This document shows, piece after piece, positions 1-9,463 of a stretch of DNA of 64,000 nt; positions within the stretch are counted from its first letter, which is position 1; each line of letters starts with the position of its first letter. Source of the stretch: Acetivibrio alkalicellulosi (lineage in GTDB: Bacteria; Bacillota; Clostridia; Acetivibrionales; Acetivibrionaceae); assembly GCA_008125075.1 (NCBI GenBank), contig VLTH01000002.1, forward strand, positions 423,105-487,104, read 5' to 3'. The notes under the pieces were generated by a model. The model was not told where the DNA came from. It worked only from the letters and a program-made list of their open reading frames with translations, and made no database searches. Both the position numbers and the translations under genes were made by a program.

Positions 1-1
1 A

Positions 2-3000
2 ATGGAAAAAATCATAAACCCTGATGATCCATCAAAAAGCAGTATTACAAGAATGGTTTATGATAATGCAGGAAGATTAGTACAGATTATACCTCCAAAT
101 CTATATAATCCTGAGCTAGATAATCTTTATACCAGAAGATATGCTGATAATTCAGTAGGTACAAGGTATAGATATAATTCAAAAGGTCAGGTTGAATCTG
201 TTACAGATCCAGAAAACAATGTAACCAAATATACCTATGATATTTATGGAAATGTTGAAACAGAAGAGAAGCCAAATGGAGCAGTATATAAATATGACTA
301 TGATGCTATTAATAGAATGGTAAAATTATCATTTAAAGATAGAGCATCTTTAAGCTCATATACTGTTCTTGAAGAATACAAATATACATCTGACAACAAT
401 CCTGTGAAAGAAACAATTAGGCATTTAAGTAGTAATGAAACGGCTAAAATATTAGATACTTTTGATTATGCACAAAGACATATAAGGAGAGATAATCCTT
501 CGGATATATACAACGCAGCTTCATTTACCTCTACACAATACTATGGAAATGGACAAATAAAAGAACACACTAATGAAAATGGCTATACTACATATTTTAA
601 CTATGATAAATACGATGCTGCCTTAAAAATGAAATATGATGAAAAGTGGACTCCAGTTGAGCTTGTAGGATCTACTGTTCAATATAATTATACAAGAGTA
701 TATTACGACTATGCAGGAAGAATTGTATCTGAATGGACAAGTGATGAACTTGTAGAAAAAGATGGAGTTCCTCAAAACTATATCAAAAAAACAATTGGAT
801 ACTATAGTGATGGTAAAATAAAACATGTTGAGCATGGCGATGGAAGAAGAATTGATTATTTATATGATTATGACAGAAATCTTACATCTGAAAGAATACG
901 TAAAGATTCAAATGAGGAAATAAGAGCAGAATATGAAAACAATCATTTAGGAAAACCTTATGAAAAGAGAGAATATATAAGAAGAGGAGATATTACAGGT
1001 AATTTATTTACCGATAATGGAAACCAAGTAATCAAAACAATTTATAAATACGACTTAAATGGAAATATTGAAAATGTTATAAGAGAAGGCGTTTATCCTA
1101 ATTTAGGTTCAACCCATACAATAACATATACTTATGACAAAGCAGGAAGAAGCACTGGAAGTATAGAGCTTGTGCTTGATTATGATGGAACACTAAAAGA
1201 GGTACAAACTCACTCAGTTTTAAATTGGGAAGGGAACCCAACAAAAACAGAAGTTAAAGTAAATGATATAACAACAAGGACTACAAGCTATAATTACAAC
1301 CCAAGAGGATTTTTAACAAGTGTTACTTCACCTGTGGGTACTACTCTTTATGATTATGACAGAGGAGGAAGGCTTATTGCAGAAGTGTCTCCTGAAAACT
1401 ATAGGGCAAATTCAACTATAAGTAATATGGATAGAAATATCTATACTTATGATAAGCTAGACAGATTAATAACAAAAGCTTTTAGAGGAAGACAGGGGAG
1501 TTTTAATCAAAACGGAATATGGACTCAATCATCAAGTCAAACAACAGTTGTTCAAAAGGCATATAGATATGACAAAGCAGGTAATGTAATAAAAGAACTT
1601 GATGCATTAGGTTTTTCAACTGCATCTGGATCAAGTGATGCCCAGAAAATAAATAATGGATATGGAATAGAGTACGCATACAACCCAATAAATAAAGTAA
1701 CTGCTATTTTAGATGCCCAGTCAAAAGAACAATACAGACTTACCCTTTCTAATGCTCCAAAGAGGTTTAAGTATGATGCATTAGGAAGAAAAGTTGAAGA
1801 AATTGTAATGATAGAAGAAGCAAATGGCATAGAATACAGCCTACATAGTAGTAGCAAAAAATTTGAATATGACAGTGCTGGAAATATAAAAGAAGTACAG
1901 GTAAAAAGAAATAATGGAGCTTATACTACAATTGCTTCTGCTACATATGACTACTTAGGTAATGCTCTTACAAAAACAGACGGTAACAATAATACCACTA
2001 CATATACATACAATGCTTTTGGAAAATTAAGAAGTGTAACTACACCAAGTGACGGAACAATAAATTCAAACACTATAAACTATCAGTACGATGTTATGGG
2101 TAACTTAAGCTATAAGCAGGACAAGAAAGGATCACCTATTGTTATAAATGATGCTAACACATATTTTACATATGATAATCATGGAAGGCTACTAACTTCA
2201 AAAGAAGAAAGTACTACAGGAAGTGATTCAATAGGAGTATCCTTTAAATATGATGTGTATGGCAATTTGCGATTTGAAACAGATGCAAATGGCTATGTAA
2301 CAGAATACAGATATGATGATGTTGACAGGCTTATATATAAAGGAATTGAAGTGACAAATATAAATAATGAAAACACAATTCATTCTGTCAGCTTTGACTA
2401 CGATAAAAATGGTAATAAATTATATGAAATGGATCACTTAGGCAATAAGTGGGAGTTTGTTTATGACAGTTTAAATAGACTTCGTGAAAAGAAAGATCCA
2501 TATAACCAGAGTATACAAAAGCTAAACTATAACATAAACAATGCTCAAACAGAATCATTTGATGGACTAAATAATATGACAATTTATAATTATGACAAAA
2601 ACAACAGACTTATTTCAACTATTGATCCAGAGAAAAAAGAAAAGAGCACTACTTATGATATAGCAGGAAATGTCAAGACAGTATTTGATGGTAAAAATAC
2701 TACCTATTATGGTTATGACTACCGTGGAAGACTAAAGTCAGTTTCGGCCATTGTAGAAGGTCAACTGCTTACAACCTCTTATGAATATGACAATAACGAC
2801 AACCTTATAGAGCAGACAAATGCCAAAAACCACACAACAACATATGAGTATAACTGTGCAAACAAGCTTATTAGAATAATTGACAATGGTGGACGTACAG
2901 GTACACATGGTAACTATACATATGATAACACTAAAGTTGAATACTACAGATACAATGCTGATGGCACATTAAATGATAAGGTTGATAGAAATGGTGAAAG

Positions 3001-5404
3001 AACCCGTTATAGATATGATGTACATGGAAGGCTAGAGGAAGAATCAGTAGGAAAAATAACTATATCATACACTTATGACGACAATGGAAATATGCTAACT
3101 GTAACTGACAGCACAGGAACTACTGTAAGAACTTATGATGAACTTTCAAGAGTCACATCAAAAACTGTACCTTATATAGGTAAAATAACATATTTGTATG
3201 ATATAATAGTGGAAGATGGACTTTTAGCTGAGACTTTAACTGATCCTAAGGGGAATATTACAACAAAGGTATTTGATAAGGCAGGAAGACTTAAAACAGT
3301 TAAAGATGGGTACATTAATTCAACTGTTTCAACAGAGTACACATATTACACTAATGGTAGAAGAAAAAGTGTTGTATATCCAGGTGGATTAAGTGCAGAA
3401 TACACCTATTATGACAATGGTATGTTAAAAACCCTTACAAATAAAAGGGCTAACGGTGTTATAATGGATGAGTATTCATATACATATGATGCTGCTGGCA
3501 ATCAGGATTCAAAGACAGAGCTTATAAATGGAGTAGAAAAAGGAACAACTTCATATACATATGATGAATTAAACAGACTTAAAACAGTAACAGAGCCTAA
3601 CCTTAGAAAAACAACCTACACTTATGACAGGGCTGGCAACAGGGAAACTGAAACAATTGAAAGTGGAAGTGATACTACTGTAAATACTTATGCTTACAAT
3701 GATCAAGACAGGTTAAATTCTGTAACAACAAGGCTAAATGGAAGCGTAACAGAAACAACAGGATTCTCATATGACGATAACGGAAATCAGCTTACAATCA
3801 GAAGAAATAATGAGCTAATAACGACAAATGAGTATAATGAAAAAAATCAATTAGTAAGGACTACAACTAATGGAACTACCGTTGTAAACACTTATAACGG
3901 TGAAGGATTAAGGGTTGCAAAAGAAGTAAACGGTTCTTTGACAAGGTATATGTATGAGTATTTGAAAGTTATACTTGAGGTAGATGGTAGTGGTAAACAG
4001 GTAGGTAGAAATCTATACGGAATAAATCTTCTCATGAGGGATGTAGATGGTGAAAGCTACTACTACATGTATAACGGTAATGCTGATGTAACAGCACTTA
4101 TTAATAGTGTAACATCACAAATAGATGCTACCTACTATTATGATGCATTTGGTAATATATTAGAATCGACAGGAAATGTAAATAACAGTATTACATATAA
4201 GGGCTATCAGTGGGATGAAGAAACAGGATTGTATTACCTAAATGCTAGAATGTATGACCCAAAGATTGCAAGGTTCTTGCAGGAGGATACATATAGGGGT
4301 AATGTAAGGGATCCACTTAGTTTAAATTTATATGCGTATTGTGCTAACAATCCAATAATCTATTATGATCCGACTGGACACAGTTATGAGTACTACTTAA
4401 GAAATAAAGAAATTTACTTAAGAGATGAAGTTGAAGATAGAGATGGTGGAAAAGTTATATGGAACAACATACATAAAGTTGCTACATTTAGTTTAAATGA
4501 TATAACAATGCACTATAAAGTTGAAAATGGAAAAGCATACGAATATGATCTCCAAAGTGGCGAGAAAGGGTCAAAAATAGGATATATTAACAATGGAAGA
4601 ATAACCGTTACAATGGGATACTTTGAAAATACATTTATAAAAAGATCTGATTCTATGTCTATTCAGGGGACGGTAAACGATAATAAAAATGTACTTTATA
4701 CTACAAGGGAAGAGGCTGCAAAATATATATTAGCTCATCCAGAAAGATTATTTTCAAGTTTTAAAGTATATATTGATAATGTCATAGAGAGTTTACCCCA
4801 AGAAATAGTTTACGTCCATCATAATTATACGTATGTATATATATTAGATGAGCATAGACAACCAGCACTTTTTGGTGTAAGATTACCCCTTCCATCAATA
4901 CATGGTGAGAGTTATTATAGCTATCAATTAGCTTATACTAATGAACCCCAAATTAATGAAGGTATATTTTTGGGAGCAGGATTGTTTAAAGGTGTGGCTA
5001 ATTCAAATCAGGGAACGCCTAAGACTGGAAAGTTAGTTGGGTCAACCAGTGGGCTAAAATCACATGAGGTAAAAATGGTAAATGATTTAGTTAAAAAAGG
5101 AAACACTGTGGAAGTTGTCCCACGCTCCAATATTCAAGGAGTTAAAACGTATGATTTAAAAGTAAATGGTGTTGCGACAGAGCTAAAAACACTTACCAAT
5201 CCCAATACAGGTACAGGAGCAAAGAGAATTTATGAAGGATTCCAACAAGGAGCAGATACAGTAATGATAGATGGTAGACAGGCTGGATTAACATCCCAAC
5301 AAGCAAAAGAAATGTTGAGTAGGGCTGCAGGTAAATACACAAACAAGCAAATACCTGGGAATGTACAGATTTGGACAAATGATGGAATAATTACTTATCC
5401 TTAA
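2..5404 (+). CDS. RHS/YD-repeat polymorphic toxin, 5' end outside window, nuclease-like C-terminal tip
   Basis: The frame is open at the left edge, so the Met at position 2 is probably internal and the export region is missing. YD repeats (patterns such as YDNAGRL and YDxxGN) fill about residues 1-1370. The conserved RHS core follows, with YLNARMYDPKIARFLQED from about residue 1412 and DPTGH near 1456-1460. The tail after this differs completely from the other RHS copies downstream, as expected of a toxin tip. Its last ~110 residues contain TYDLKVNGVATELKT (Asp1718, Glu1727, Lys1729), which resembles the D-ExK active site of PD-(D/E)XK-type nucleases and the tRNase tips of some CdiA proteins. 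RHS proteins are known to encapsulate and deliver their C-terminal toxin to competitors. Assigning this tip as a nuclease is inference from the motif. This is the only RHS copy here long enough to be the expressed form. Confidence 0.9.
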   Translation: MEKIINPDDPSKSSITRMVYDNAGRLVQIIPPNLYNPELDNLYTRRYADNSVGTRYRYNSKGQVESVTDPENNVTKYTYDIYGNVETEEKPNGAVYKYDYDAINRMVKLSFKDRASLSSYTVLEEYKYTSDNNPVKETIRHLSSNETAKILDTFDYAQRHIRRDNPSDIYNAASFTSTQYYGNGQIKEHTNENGYTTYFNYDKYDAALKMKYDEKWTPVELVGSTVQYNYTRVYYDYAGRIVSEWTSDELVEKDGVPQNYIKKTIGYYSDGKIKHVEHGDGRRIDYLYDYDRNLTSERIRKDSNEEIRAEYENNHLGKPYEKREYIRRGDITGNLFTDNGNQVIKTIYKYDLNGNIENVIREGVYPNLGSTHTITYTYDKAGRSTGSIELVLDYDGTLKEVQTHSVLNWEGNPTKTEVKVNDITTRTTSYNYNPRGFLTSVTSPVGTTLYDYDRGGRLIAEVSPENYRANSTISNMDRNIYTYDKLDRLITKAFRGRQGSFNQNGIWTQSSSQTTVVQKAYRYDKAGNVIKELDALGFSTASGSSDAQKINNGYGIEYAYNPINKVTAILDAQSKEQYRLTLSNAPKRFKYDALGRKVEEIVMIEEANGIEYSLHSSSKKFEYDSAGNIKEVQVKRNNGAYTTIASATYDYLGNALTKTDGNNNTTTYTYNAFGKLRSVTTPSDGTINSNTINYQYDVMGNLSYKQDKKGSPIVINDANTYFTYDNHGRLLTSKEESTTGSDSIGVSFKYDVYGNLRFETDANGYVTEYRYDDVDRLIYKGIEVTNINNENTIHSVSFDYDKNGNKLYEMDHLGNKWEFVYDSLNRLREKKDPYNQSIQKLNYNINNAQTESFDGLNNMTIYNYDKNNRLISTIDPEKKEKSTTYDIAGNVKTVFDGKNTTYYGYDYRGRLKSVSAIVEGQLLTTSYEYDNNDNLIEQTNAKNHTTTYEYNCANKLIRIIDNGGRTGTHGNYTYDNTKVEYYRYNADGTLNDKVDRNGERTRYRYDVHGRLEEESVGKITISYTYDDNGNMLTVTDSTGTTVRTYDELSRVTSKTVPYIGKITYLYDIIVEDGLLAETLTDPKGNITTKVFDKAGRLKTVKDGYINSTVSTEYTYYTNGRRKSVVYPGGLSAEYTYYDNGMLKTLTNKRANGVIMDEYSYTYDAAGNQDSKTELINGVEKGTTSYTYDELNRLKTVTEPNLRKTTYTYDRAGNRETETIESGSDTTVNTYAYNDQDRLNSVTTRLNGSVTETTGFSYDDNGNQLTIRRNNELITTNEYNEKNQLVRTTTNGTTVVNTYNGEGLRVAKEVNGSLTRYMYEYLKVILEVDGSGKQVGRNLYGINLLMRDVDGESYYYMYNGNADVTALINSVTSQIDATYYYDAFGNILESTGNVNNSITYKGYQWDEETGLYYLNARMYDPKIARFLQEDTYRGNVRDPLSLNLYAYCANNPIIYYDPTGHSYEYYLRNKEIYLRDEVEDRDGGKVIWNNIHKVATFSLNDITMHYKVENGKAYEYDLQSGEKGSKIGYINNGRITVTMGYFENTFIKRSDSMSIQGTVNDNKNVLYTTREEAAKYILAHPERLFSSFKVYIDNVIESLPQEIVYVHHNYTYVYILDEHRQPALFGVRLPLPSIHGESYYSYQLAYTNEPQINEGIFLGAGLFKGVANSNQGTPKTGKLVGSTSGLKSHEVKMVNDLVKKGNTVEVVPRSNIQGVKTYDLKVNGVATELKTLTNPNTGTGAKRIYEGFQQGADTVMIDGRQAGLTSQQAKEMLSRAAGKYTNKQIPGNVQIWTNDGIITYP

Positions 5405-5425
5405 ATAAGAAAGAGGTGTGTTATT

Positions 5426-5665
5426 ATGGCACAAATGACATGTACGTGTGGAGAAGTCTTATCAAATACTCTTGCACCAAATGATATTCAATTAAGAGTG
5501 TTTACTGATAAGGAGTGGGATGATATTATCAATATTGGGCAGATTGATACATTAGATTTGCCAGACCCTAAAGTTGATGTTTGGCGATGCCCAAAATGTG
5601 AGAGGCTGTATTTCTTTGAGGATGGTAATGATAAAGCTACAAAGATTTATAGGCTTGAAGAATAG
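5426..5665 (+). CDS. small cysteine-rich protein, candidate immunity protein for the upstream RHS tip
   Basis: A 79-residue protein starting 21 bases after the RHS stop, with an AAGAGGTG ribosome binding site. It has no recognised family. CTC near the N-terminus (residues 6-8) and CPKC around residues 55-58 could together bind a zinc ion; the rest is acidic (DDIINIGQIDTLDLPDP). A small, acidic, non-secreted protein directly after an RHS tip is the usual position of the cognate immunity gene, so the role is inferred from position only. A rho-independent terminator follows at once, so RHS and this gene form a closed transcription unit. Confidence 0.6.
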   Translation: MAQMTCTCGEVLSNTLAPNDIQLRVFTDKEWDDIINIGQIDTLDLPDPKVDVWRCPKCERLYFFEDGNDKATKIYRLEE

Positions 5666-5678
5666 AAAATACTATATG

Positions 5679-5715
5679 GGTCACACAGTTCTGGCTGCTG
5701 TGACCTTTCTTTTTG
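5679..5715 (+). terminator. rho-independent terminator after the first RHS/immunity pair
   Basis: Stem GGTCACA/TGTGACC with an additional inner CAG/CTG pairing, followed by TTTCTTTTT. It separates the expressed RHS unit from the orphan cassettes downstream. Confidence 0.75.
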
Positions 5716-5827
5716 CTCTTGCATATAAGAGGTAAATATAAAAAGGTACAAAATGTACTTACAATAATAAGAGGAAGAATCAGTAGGTAGAATAACTATA
5801 TCATACACTTATGACGACAATGGAAAT

Positions 5828-8227
5828 ATGCTAACTGTAACTGATAGCACAGGAACTACTGTAAGAACTTATGATGAACTTTCAAGAGTTACATCAAAAA
5901 CTGTACCTTATATAGGTAAAATAACATATTTGTATGATATAATAGTGGAAGATGGACTTTTAGCTGAGACTTCAACTGATCCTAAGGGGAATATTACAAC
6001 AAAGGTATTTGATAAGGCAGGAAGACTTAAAACAGTTAAAGATGGGGACATTAATTCAACTGTTTCAACAGAGTATACATATTACCCTAATGGTAGAAGG
6101 AAAAGTGTTGTATATCCAGGTGGACTAAGTGCAGAATACACCTATTATGACAATGGTATGTTAAAGACCCTTACAAATAAAAGGGCTAACGGTGTTATAA
6201 TGGATGAGTATTCATATACATATGATGATGCTAGCAATCAGGATTCAAAGACAGAGATTATAAATGGAGTAGAAAAGGGAACAACTTCATATACATATGA
6301 TGAATTAAACAGACTTAAAACAGTAACAGAACCTAACCTTAGAAAAACAACCTACACTTATGACAGGGCTGGCAATAGGGAAACTGAAACAATTGAAAGT
6401 GGAAGTGATACTACTGTAAATACTTATGCTTACAATGATCAAGATAGGTTAAATTCTGTAACAACAAGGCTAAATGGAAGCGTAACAGAAACAACAGGAT
6501 TCTCATATGACGATAAAGGAAATAAGCTTACAATTAGAAGAAATAATGAGCTAATAACAACAAATGAGTACAATGAAAAAAATCAATTAGTAAGGACTAC
6601 AACTAATGGAACTACCGTTGTAAACACTTATAACGGTGAAGGATTAAGGGTTGCAAAAGAAGTAAACGGTTCTTTGACAAGGTATATGTATGAGTATTTA
6701 AAAGTTATACTTGAGGTAGATGGAGAAGGTAAACAGGTAGGTAGAAATCTATATGGAATAAATCTTCTTATGAGGGATGTAGATGGTGAAAGCTACTACT
6801 ACATGTATAACGGTAATGCTGATGTAACAGCACTTATTAATAGTATAACATCTCAAATAGATGCTACCTACTATTATGATGCATTTGGTAATATATTAGA
6901 GTCAACAGGAAATGTAAATAACAGTATTACATATAAGGGCTATCAGTGGGATGAAGAAACTGGGCTGTATTATCTAAATGCCAGAATGTATGACCCAAAG
7001 ATTGCAAGGTTCTTGCAGGAAGATACATATAGGGGAAATATAAGGGATCCACTTAGTTTGAATTTGTATGCGTATGTTCATAATAATCCATTAATATACT
7101 TTGATCCATTAGGTCATAGCCCAGTAAATATACAGGTTGGAGATGTGCAAGTAAGAAATGCTGCTGTAAGTGGAGGAAGGACAACAGGTAATCTTGAGGA
7201 CATTGTAAAGGGACTAGGAGGAAGAATAAAGACTATAAAAGAAGGTGGAAGGTTTGGAATTGGTGGTGAAGTGGTAGCATATGATGTCTATTTAAAAAAT
7301 CCTGAAACAGGTATAATGGAGAGAAAAGCTACTTATGATATAAGATCAATGAGAGATAGCGACGGAAACAGTTTTTCAATTATAAATGGAAGTGTACAGG
7401 GACAGGTTAGAGAACTAGCAACACTAGCAGGTGTAGATGATACAATTAGTTGGTGGCATGACAGAAATAAAAATCTTAATGTATTGGTTAGACCAGAGAT
7501 GAAGTATGCACCAGTGAAAGTTGTTCGAGAGGGAAACAATATAAACGTTAAAGCTCATATAAATATAGTTGGATTAGCTTCTCAGGGTTTTGCATGGGAA
7601 GAAGATAATGAGAGACTTCGCGAAAGGAACAATAATTATAATTTTAAAAGATTTTATGACCTTGTATCTGAAGGGTTTAAACTTTGGGAAGGAAATTACA
7701 CAATAAATGGAGAAAATGTGGATGTTAATGTAGATGTTATTACTAATAATAATTCTTCTAATCAAAAATATATAAAAGTTGAAGTTAGAAACCCAAGTAA
7801 CTATGCATTAATATCTGATTCTTATGATAGAAACGGACAAAGTCACGTTAAAGTTAATCCATATAAAGGTTGGTCTATTCAAAATAATGTAAATTACGTA
7901 AGGCTTTATACAGGATACTTAAGGAATGGAGAAATAAATTTTGATGATTGGGGTGCATTTAAAGCAACATCAGCCCATGAATTTGGTCATGTTTTAGGCA
8001 TTAGTGATGCGTATGATGTTGGCAGTGAGCGTTTATTAGGAGGAAGAAGATCCGCTCCAAATGTTATTATTGATGAGGATATGGATATAAGATATCAAAT
8101 ACCTCAAGATGCTATTATGAGAGGTGGATTTAGAGCAAGCAACTTTGTAACAGATTATGATATAAAACTGATGTGGGATGCATTCAGAACTAATACTTTT
8201 CAACATTATCCACAAGTTGATAAATAA
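5828..8227 (+). CDS. orphan RHS-core fragment with metalloprotease-like C-terminal tip
   Basis: Residues 1-430 repeat the RHS core of the first gene with few changes (YLNARMYDP at about residue 383). Similarity starts abruptly at about position 5770, where a Leu codon of the full gene is replaced by an in-frame TAA; the next ATG is 5828. There is no signal peptide and no good ribosome binding site. After DPLGH the tail is new. It contains HEFGHVLGISD (His717, Glu718, His721, Gly724, Asp727), a metzincin-type HExxHxxGxxD zinc site, and a possible Met-turn at AIMRGG (about Met764). It reads as a silent tip cassette that would be expressed only after recombination into a full-length RHS gene, although weak translation from 5828 cannot be excluded. 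Protease activity is inferred from the motif. Confidence 0.8.
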   Translation: MLTVTDSTGTTVRTYDELSRVTSKTVPYIGKITYLYDIIVEDGLLAETSTDPKGNITTKVFDKAGRLKTVKDGDINSTVSTEYTYYPNGRRKSVVYPGGLSAEYTYYDNGMLKTLTNKRANGVIMDEYSYTYDDASNQDSKTEIINGVEKGTTSYTYDELNRLKTVTEPNLRKTTYTYDRAGNRETETIESGSDTTVNTYAYNDQDRLNSVTTRLNGSVTETTGFSYDDKGNKLTIRRNNELITTNEYNEKNQLVRTTTNGTTVVNTYNGEGLRVAKEVNGSLTRYMYEYLKVILEVDGEGKQVGRNLYGINLLMRDVDGESYYYMYNGNADVTALINSITSQIDATYYYDAFGNILESTGNVNNSITYKGYQWDEETGLYYLNARMYDPKIARFLQEDTYRGNIRDPLSLNLYAYVHNNPLIYFDPLGHSPVNIQVGDVQVRNAAVSGGRTTGNLEDIVKGLGGRIKTIKEGGRFGIGGEVVAYDVYLKNPETGIMERKATYDIRSMRDSDGNSFSIINGSVQGQVRELATLAGVDDTISWWHDRNKNLNVLVRPEMKYAPVKVVREGNNINVKAHINIVGLASQGFAWEEDNERLRERNNNYNFKRFYDLVSEGFKLWEGNYTINGENVDVNVDVITNNNSSNQKYIKVEVRNPSNYALISDSYDRNGQSHVKVNPYKGWSIQNNVNYVRLYTGYLRNGEINFDDWGAFKATSAHEFGHVLGISDAYDVGSERLLGGRRSAPNVIIDEDMDIRYQIPQDAIMRGGFRASNFVTDYDIKLMWDAFRTNTFQHYPQVDK

Positions 8228-8250
8228 TAATTATGACAAGAGGGATGGAA

Positions 8251-9321
8251 ATGAAAAAATATATATTATTTGTTGCTACTTTTATGATATTGTTATCGTC
8301 TTGTATAGATAGTACAATTGATGATTTTTCAAGTGATCAAGAGTTATACAGAGTACAAAGACGTGGAAAATGGGGTTTTATAAATAAAGATGGAGAAATA
8401 ATAATAAGGCCTAAGTATAAATGGGCATTAGATTTTAGTGATGGTCTTGCACCAGTTCAAATAGGTAATAAAATGGGATATATCAATGAAAAAGGTGATA
8501 TTGTAATTAAACCAATATTTGACTTTGCGGATGTTTTTAATGATGGATTGGCGATAATAAGAACAGGAAAACACATTAGAGAAAGAAGATATGGTTTTAT
8601 AGATACAGAAGGAAATATTGTTATAGAACAACAATTCCAAAGTCTTTATCCCTTTTCAGATGAGTTGGCAATGGGACTTAAGGATGACAAATGGTTATAT
8701 ATTGACAAAAGCGGCAATGTTGTATTAGAGGAGCAATTTGATAGTTCTTCAAATTTCAGTGAGGGTCTTGCATCGTTTAAGTCAAACGGCAAATATGGAT
8801 ACATAAATAAAAAAGGAGAAGTGGTTATAGATGCAAAATTTGAAGGTGCTTTTCCTTTTTCAGACGGTCTTGCATTAGTTAATGTAATGGCAGCAGACTA
8901 TCCAGAAAATATTCCAGAAGGAATGAACTTAGTTCATTTGAGTGGTTATATTGATATAACAGGAAGGTTTGTAATTGAACCTCAGTATGTAGGTGGATCG
9001 GATTTTAAAAATGGCATTGCTATTGTATCCAAGGGAGCAGATAAAATGGCGATTGATAAAAATGGGAATGTATTATTCAAATTGCCACCTTGGGGTTTTC
9101 GTTATTTTAGAGAAGGTTTTGCAGCTGTATCTATAAATATTGGAAATCCAATAATTGAAAATTTTAAATGGGGTTTCATTGACACAAATGGTGAATTATT
9201 GATTGAACATAAGTTTGATGAAGTTGGAGATTTCTACAAAGGCATTGCACGAGTAAGAATGGGTGAAAAATGGGGTTATATAAATACATCTGGAGATTAC
9301 ATCTGGAAACCTACTAAATGA
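8251..9321 (+). CDS. WG-repeat lipoprotein, candidate immunity partner of the metalloprotease tip
   Basis: Start chosen at 8251 (MKKYILFVATFMILLSSC), which has an AGAGG site upstream and gives a proper lipoprotein signal with a lipobox ending at Cys18; in-frame ATGs at 8233 and 8245 would only extend it. The mature part is about eight WG (KWG) repeats of the form WGFINxxGxxxIxPxFxxAxxFxxGLA. WG-repeat proteins are common in clostridia with no single known function. It begins 23 bases after the RHS fragment with the metalloprotease tip, and the next RHS fragment starts at its stop codon, so it travels with that cassette. A surface-anchored immunity protein would suit a toxin acting outside the membrane, but that is inference. 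Confidence 0.75.
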   Translation: MKKYILFVATFMILLSSCIDSTIDDFSSDQELYRVQRRGKWGFINKDGEIIIRPKYKWALDFSDGLAPVQIGNKMGYINEKGDIVIKPIFDFADVFNDGLAIIRTGKHIRERRYGFIDTEGNIVIEQQFQSLYPFSDELAMGLKDDKWLYIDKSGNVVLEEQFDSSSNFSEGLASFKSNGKYGYINKKGEVVIDAKFEGAFPFSDGLALVNVMAADYPENIPEGMNLVHLSGYIDITGRFVIEPQYVGGSDFKNGIAIVSKGADKMAIDKNGNVLFKLPPWGFRYFREGFAAVSINIGNPIIENFKWGFIDTNGELLIEHKFDEVGDFYKGIARVRMGEKWGYINTSGDYIWKPTK

Positions 9322-9463
9322 TAAGGCAGGAAGACTTAAAACAGTTAAAGATGGGGACCTTAATTCAACTGTTTCAACAGAGTATACATATTACCCTAAT
9401 GGTAGAAGAAAAAGTGTTGTATATCCAGGTGGACTAAGTGCAGAATACTATTATGACAATGGT

